DNA from: an uncultured Clostridia bacterium
GTDB lineage: Bacteria > Bacillota > Clostridia > TANB77 > CAG-508
NCBI GenBank assembly: GCA_944386325.1
Contig: CALXAP010000015.1
Coordinates: 1-46,743 of the forward strand
Length of the DNA stretch: 46,743 nucleotides
Reading direction: 5' to 3'
Shown here: positions 43,212-46,743 of the stretch, in pieces
How the letters are laid out: the number at the start of each line of letters is the position of its first letter
Numbering within the stretch: the first letter of the stretch is position 1
Program-made: the position numbers and the translations under genes
Notes under the pieces: model-generated
Databases searched by the model: none
What the model was told of the DNA's origin: nothing
What the model saw: the letters and a program-made list of their open reading frames with translations, nothing else

Positions 43212-43363
43212 ATAAAAATCAAATGTGAATTTTTATTTGTAACTCCCAGCAGCGCACAGTCTGTAAAACAATACTAAATAATATAAATATTTCTTATAAC
43301 AGACTGTAAGCTTGCTGGTCCCCACGAATTGTTACTTCATAAAAATTACATTTGATTTTTATA
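43212..43363. repeat. 152-bp palindromic element after htpX
   Basis: Nested arms: AATAAAAATCAAATGT/ACATTTGATTTTTAT outside, then GTAAC/GTTAC, CCAGCA/TGCTGG, and ACAGTCTGT/ACAGACTGT inside around an AT loop. The inner third is G+C-rich and unlike its surroundings. It could end htpX transcription, encode a structured RNA, or be another MITE. No ORF. Confidence 0.6.
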
Positions 43364-43387
43364 TAATACCCTACACTAATTTAAAAA

Positions 43388-43414
43388 AATCTCACTTTTT
43401 AGTGAGATTTTTTT
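43388..43414 (-). terminator. Terminator of the M23 peptidase gene
   Basis: AAATCTCAC-ttttta-GTGAGATTT stem flanked by A and T runs, adjacent to the stop codon. Confidence 0.75.
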
Positions 43415-44015
43415 ATCTTATTATGTTTTTATCTTCTGAATATGGTATATCTTCTTTTGTAAATCCCCATGGATTATCTGAAACAAGTATTCTCCATAAA
43501 CTAGCATATGGCTCTTCTTCAAATTCTTCTTTTAAACTTTTCAAATCTATTTTTGGTAATAATTCTAATGGATCTATAGTATATTTAAGTCCTGTTTCTT
43601 CTGTATTATTTTTTCGAATTTCTAAATGTAGATGTGGTACTCTTGATCCACCACTTGTTCCTGTTATTCCTATTATTGTTTCTTTTGTTACTCTATCTCC
43701 TGGTTTTACATAGAATTCTCTTAAATGTCCATATACAACTCTTCTTCCATCATCGTTTAATATTTCTACTTTATTTCCATAACCATCATTAAAAGCATCA
43801 TATCCTTCTGTTGTTGTACCATCAAATTCTGCAAGTAAAACTACTCCTTCTGATATAGGATGTACTTTTGTTCCAATATCTGCTGTTATATCAAAACCTG
43901 AATGTGCTCTTTGTTTAAATAATACATAATGATTTTTTCTTATACCATATTTATCATGCTCTGCCACTTTATATTTAGGCTCTATAGGCCATATATATCC
44001 ACTATTTTCTTCCAC
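43413..44015 (-). CDS. M23 family (LytM-type) peptidase
   Basis: A 200-aa zinc endopeptidase-type domain that would cleave peptidoglycan peptide bonds. Metal ligands are visible: AHSGFD (His38, Asp42), YGHL (His97) and PHLHLEIR (His128/His130). No signal peptide or TM helix is present, which is odd for a cell-wall enzyme; it may be intracellular, exported by another route, or start elsewhere. The GTG start at 44015 directly abuts the stop of the upstream GNAT-like gene, so the pair is translationally coupled. Confidence 0.85.
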   Translation of the reverse strand: MEENSGYIWPIEPKYKVAEHDKYGIRKNHYVLFKQRAHSGFDITADIGTKVHPISEGVVLLAEFDGTTTEGYDAFNDGYGNKVEILNDDGRRVVYGHLREFYVKPGDRVTKETIIGITGTSGGSRVPHLHLEIRKNNTEETGLKYTIDPLELLPKIDLKSLKEEFEEEPYASLWRILVSDNPWGFTKEDIPYSEDKNIIR

Positions 44016-45350
44016 TTATCTTTCCAACTCCTCTTTATTTTTTATATCTTCTAACATCTTATTTAATCTATTTATTTTTCTCATTTTACTTTCTGTATCT
44101 TTAATATTTCCAAAGTATTTATTATTTTTATTTTTTGAAAATCCTTGTATTTTATTTAATTCATCTTTTTCATATTCTATCTGTTTGTTTATTATATATT
44201 CTTTTCTTTTTTGTGAAAGTTTTTTATTTTCTGGATTATAATTATATAGTACGATTAACTTATCTTGCATTTCATTTAAATATTTTTTTACATTTTCTTT
44301 TTCTATTTTACATATATGTACTTGTCTATCTCTTCCATCTCTTCTTTTTACATATAAATTATCTTTTAGTCCAAAAAATTCAGATACGTATTTTGAAGAT
44401 AAATTTTCTCTATGTAATGTAGAACATAAGTATATTTCTTTATTTTCTTTATTTTCAAAATGTTTATTTATTTGTTTTTTTATTCCTTCATATACTAAAA
44501 TTCTTGCAAGTCCTGCATGCCTTGCATTTGGATTTGTAATATATGTATCTATTTCTACTGCATTTTGTGTATTTGCATTATAGTATTTTTGTACTTCAAA
44601 TTCTGGTTTTTCATGAATTAGTATTTCTGAATTTTTTAATATTTTATTATATTCATTTTCCTCTTGTAATTTCATAGAATTTTCATATTCTTTAATATCT
44701 ACATTTTTTATTTTGTTTATATCTATTGTTTTTCCAAATTCTTTTGCTAAATCTTTTGCATTTGTCCAATAAAATTTTTCATATTTATCTTTTATATTTG
44801 TTTCTTGTATACTTTCTATATATTCTGACATATATTTGTTTAAATTTTCCCTAAGTATACTCTTTTCATGAAAATGATTGTTTTTTTCTTTTAGTTCATG
44901 TTCTAAGAATTTCAATATGTCATCTGAAAACTCTGGATGTTCTTTTAATATCTTTTCTTTAGCATATTTATATGCTTTTAATTTTACTTTGTATGTTTCA
45001 AGCATATCTTTCTTATAATCGTTTTCATTATCATATAATGATTTTACATATTTTTTATAATCCTCCCCATATTTAAAATATTTTGTAATATCATTATATG
45101 TAAAAGCCTTTTGTCCTTGTGTAATATAAGTTGCAGATTGAACATTTTCATTTTTATCTACTGCTATCATTACTGTGTTTTGTTTTGAATGTACATATTC
45201 AGATATATCTTCTTTTCCAGTAATAAATAATTGTCCTATTTTTCCTTCCCTTTCCATAGATTCTAGTACAATTTTTTCTAGTTCTACAACTTTATCTAAG
45301 TACTTTTCTTCATTTTCTTTTGTAAGTTCTTTTATTTTTAAGTTTTCCAT
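44016..45350 (-). CDS. GNAT-like acetyltransferase domain protein
   Basis: 444 aa from the ATG at 45350, preceded by AGAGGT; an upstream in-frame ATG at 45383 lacks an RBS. Lys/Glu-rich, mostly helical. An acetyltransferase-like core lies near residues 270-345: VEIDTYITNPNARHAGLARI (position of the beta4 and acetyl-CoA loop, with N-A-R-H-A-G-L-A replacing the usual RGxGxG/A), then YLCSTLHRENLSSKYVSEFFGL. Long helices flank it. The substrate is unknown. Coupled to the M23 peptidase gene downstream, suggesting a joint envelope function, but that is inference. Confidence 0.65.
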   Translation of the reverse strand: MENLKIKELTKENEEKYLDKVVELEKIVLESMEREGKIGQLFITGKEDISEYVHSKQNTVMIAVDKNENVQSATYITQGQKAFTYNDITKYFKYGEDYKKYVKSLYDNENDYKKDMLETYKVKLKAYKYAKEKILKEHPEFSDDILKFLEHELKEKNNHFHEKSILRENLNKYMSEYIESIQETNIKDKYEKFYWTNAKDLAKEFGKTIDINKIKNVDIKEYENSMKLQEENEYNKILKNSEILIHEKPEFEVQKYYNANTQNAVEIDTYITNPNARHAGLARILVYEGIKKQINKHFENKENKEIYLCSTLHRENLSSKYVSEFFGLKDNLYVKRRDGRDRQVHICKIEKENVKKYLNEMQDKLIVLYNYNPENKKLSQKRKEYIINKQIEYEKDELNKIQGFSKNKNNKYFGNIKDTESKMRKINRLNKMLEDIKNKEELER

Positions 45351-45415
45351 AGATGTACCTCTTATTTTATTTTTATAGCTCATAAAATATAGTCATATTC
45401 TATAATTGCACTAAT

Positions 45416-45444
45416 ATTTTACTATATTTTGGATATTTTGTAAA
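45416..45444 (-). promoter_or_regulatory. Promoter of the GNAT-M23 operon
   Basis: Minus strand TTTACA (45444-45439), 17 nt, TAAAAT (45421-45416). Confidence 0.5.
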
Positions 45445-45456
45445 GTCGAGTTAAGA

Positions 45457-45485
45457 TTGTTTTTATTGAAATTTCTTGTTATAAT
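45457..45485 (+). promoter_or_regulatory. Promoter of the MNT gene
   Basis: TTGTTT (45457-45462), 17 nt, TATAAT (45480-45485), divergent from the GNAT-M23 promoter. Confidence 0.65.
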
Positions 45486-45514
45486 AGCTAAAAAAATATT
45501 GAGGAGGTAATAAT

Positions 45515-45838
45515 ATGGTTAAAAAATCTATTGATAGAAAAATAATGGAATCAATAAAAAAATATATTGAGAAAATTAGTAAATACTATAAAATAGAAGC
45601 AATTATTTTATTTGGTTCTTATGCAAAAGGAACAGAAAATGATGATAGTGATATTGATATTGCAATTATCACCAATGATATTAAAAATGATATATTTGAT
45701 GAAGAATTAAATTTGATGAGATTAAGAAGAGATATAGACACAAGAATAGAGCCACATTTAATTAGAATTGAAGATTATAAAAATGCAGATACACCATTTA
45801 TTCAAGAAATAATAGATACAGGAATAAAAGTAGCTTAG
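45515..45838 (+). CDS. MNT-type nucleotidyltransferase (minimal)
   Basis: A 107-aa protein with GSYAKG (residues 34-39) and SDID (45-48), the nucleotide- and metal-binding motifs of minimal polymerase-beta-like nucleotidyltransferases. RIEPHLI supplies the probable third acidic residue. GAGGAGG precedes the ATG. A relative of 28410-28724. No HEPN partner follows; the gene is bounded by its own promoter and a 19-bp terminator, so it is monocistronic. Confidence 0.85.
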   Translation: MVKKSIDRKIMESIKKYIEKISKYYKIEAIILFGSYAKGTENDDSDIDIAIITNDIKNDIFDEELNLMRLRRDIDTRIEPHLIRIEDYKNADTPFIQEIIDTGIKVA

Positions 45839-45861
45839 TCCATATTATCTTTTATAATATT

Positions 45862-45904
45862 CCAAAAGAAAGAAATGGATATAAAATCCATTTCTTTCTT
45901 TTGG
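45862..45904. terminator. Bidirectional terminator hairpin
   Basis: A 19-bp perfect stem CCAAAAGAAAGAAATGGAT and its complement with a five-base loop, between convergent genes. Confidence 0.8.
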
Positions 45905-45910
45905 ATATAC

Positions 45911-46597
45911 TTACTCAACGAGCAAGCACTCCTTTACATTTTGATTTAAGTCTACTTGAGTTAAATCACCGCTAGAAATAACTAAAGCAAACTTAGCAGA
46001 TTTTATATCTGCCGCAGATTTACGAGTTGTTGTATTTGAATTTGCAGTAGTCTGCAAATCCTGTATATATTCTGCAACCTGCTCTTGTTCAAAGACTTTG
46101 GTGTTGAAACCATGATCTTTGAAAATTTTTTCTGCATACTTCAATGAATCTTTTGCATTGAAGTATATTACGATCTGAGGATTATTTTTAGCCTCAGCAA
46201 TAAACTGGTATTGCTTCAGCTTAAATATTTCCTCGTCTTGCTGAGCTAAAGTAGCAAGCAAAATGCTATTTCTAGCATCTTTGTCAGCAGCATCCTTCTG
46301 TTTCTGTTCTGCAACTTGTTCTTTTTGTTGAGCCACCTGCTCTGTCTGCTCAACTTTTTGAACAAGTTTATCTTTCATATCCGCTTGACCTAAATGATAG
46401 CCCGCTACCAATCCAGGCAAACCAAATATGATTGCTCCCACTAGTAATAATACCAGCAGGCTCTGATAATTATACCCTCCTTTCTTCTTATTCTCTTCTG
46501 GACTCTCGTTTTTATAATACCGAGGAGTTCCATCTTGAGACATTTCTGCCTGATACTTTTCTAAGAATTTTCTTCTGCTTTTTTCATTGTTTGTCAT
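45911..46597 (-). CDS. Single-TM coiled-coil protein of unknown function
   Basis: 228 aa from the ATG at 46597, which follows AAAGGGTG at good spacing; an in-frame GTG at 46630 has no RBS. The N-terminus is basic and cytoplasmic (~45 residues), then one TM helix (LLVLLLVGAIIFGLPGLVAG), a Gln/Glu/Lys coiled coil with EQVAQQKEQVAEQK repeats, and a C-terminal alpha/beta domain (QIVIYFNAKDSLKYAEKIF, VFEQEQVAEYIQDL, FALVISSGDLTQVDL). I do not recognise the family. Its G+C and codon choice are visibly higher than in all neighbours, suggesting separate origin. It has its own promoter. Confidence 0.8.
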   Translation of the reverse strand: MTNNEKSRRKFLEKYQAEMSQDGTPRYYKNESPEENKKKGGYNYQSLLVLLLVGAIIFGLPGLVAGYHLGQADMKDKLVQKVEQTEQVAQQKEQVAEQKQKDAADKDARNSILLATLAQQDEEIFKLKQYQFIAEAKNNPQIVIYFNAKDSLKYAEKIFKDHGFNTKVFEQEQVAEYIQDLQTTANSNTTTRKSAADIKSAKFALVISSGDLTQVDLNQNVKECLLVE

Positions 46598-46667
46598 TGT
46601 TGACACCCTTTCTCTTTTGTTCTTAGACACATTTGTGCCTTAAATAAAAATAAATCCGTATATTTTT

Positions 46668-46696
46668 ATTGTACCAAATTTCTAGCGAAAAGTCAA
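46668..46696 (-). promoter_or_regulatory. Promoter of the coiled-coil protein gene
   Basis: Minus strand TTGACT (46696-46691), 17 nt, TACAAT (46673-46668). Confidence 0.7.
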
Positions 46697-46743
46697 TTTA
46701 TGTAAATATTTAAAAACTAGAAAAAGCATATGGAATATGTTAA

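Noticed and set aside
43212..43363. 6S RNA gene
   Set aside because: The long bulged hairpin shape is suggestive, but the closing stem is AT-rich and I could not identify 6S consensus sequences.
43312..43713. 133-codon plus-strand frame opposite the M23 peptidase
   Set aside because: No RBS or domain; the minus-strand frame has the full M23 zinc motif set.

Overview
The window is AT-rich DNA (roughly 27-30% G+C by eye) with strong GGAGG ribosome-binding sites, many TTGACA-17-TATAAT type promoters, small prepilin-like proteins with the GITLxALxITI leader, and SdrD-B-type surface proteins. It most resembles an uncultured gut-type Clostridia (Firmicutes) genome. This is inference, because no rRNA or tRNA is present. 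At least four genes carry single-base frame disruptions, so some breaks may be draft-assembly errors.

Layout. 1-3770: a DUF4143-type ATPase gene, a DUF3800 gene with a convergent small RNA gene at its 3' end, and a dense field of palindromic intergenic repeats. 3771-27336: one leftward cluster of four giant secreted, membrane-anchored proteins (1761, 2670, 1762 and 1563 aa). They form a tandemly duplicated two-gene module: A is an all-beta DUF11/SdrD-B protein and B is a larger adhesin with a C-terminal PTG anchor. The last B protein has a thioester-domain-like N-terminus and a frameshifted signal peptide. 27337-34260: an accessory zone with more repeats, an orphan MNT nucleotidyltransferase, a prepilin fused to an FGE/C-type-lectin domain whose C-terminus looks like a diversity-generating-retroelement variable region, a decayed DUF4143 ATPase, decayed prepilins, a candidate type I toxin-antitoxin locus, and a 5'-truncated BspA-type LRR prepilin.

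34261-46743 is more ordinary: another regulated DUF4143 ATPase, two small conserved proteins, an operon of prepilin-rnhB-pyrimidine nucleoside phosphorylase (first two frameshifted), an HtrA protease, a DUF4163/RsiV-like membrane protein, lemA-htpX, a GNAT-like protein abutting an M23 peptidase, a second MNT nucleotidyltransferase and a single-TM coiled-coil protein of higher G+C.

Themes: cell-surface display (giant adhesins, prepilin-like proteins), envelope quality control (HtrA, HtpX/LemA, M23), and small selfish or regulatory loci. The points I rate highest are the small RNA facing the DUF3800 gene, the candidate type I toxin-antitoxin pair, the variable-region-like C-terminus, and matching 23-bp tandem repeats at the promoters of two DUF4143 ATPase loci.
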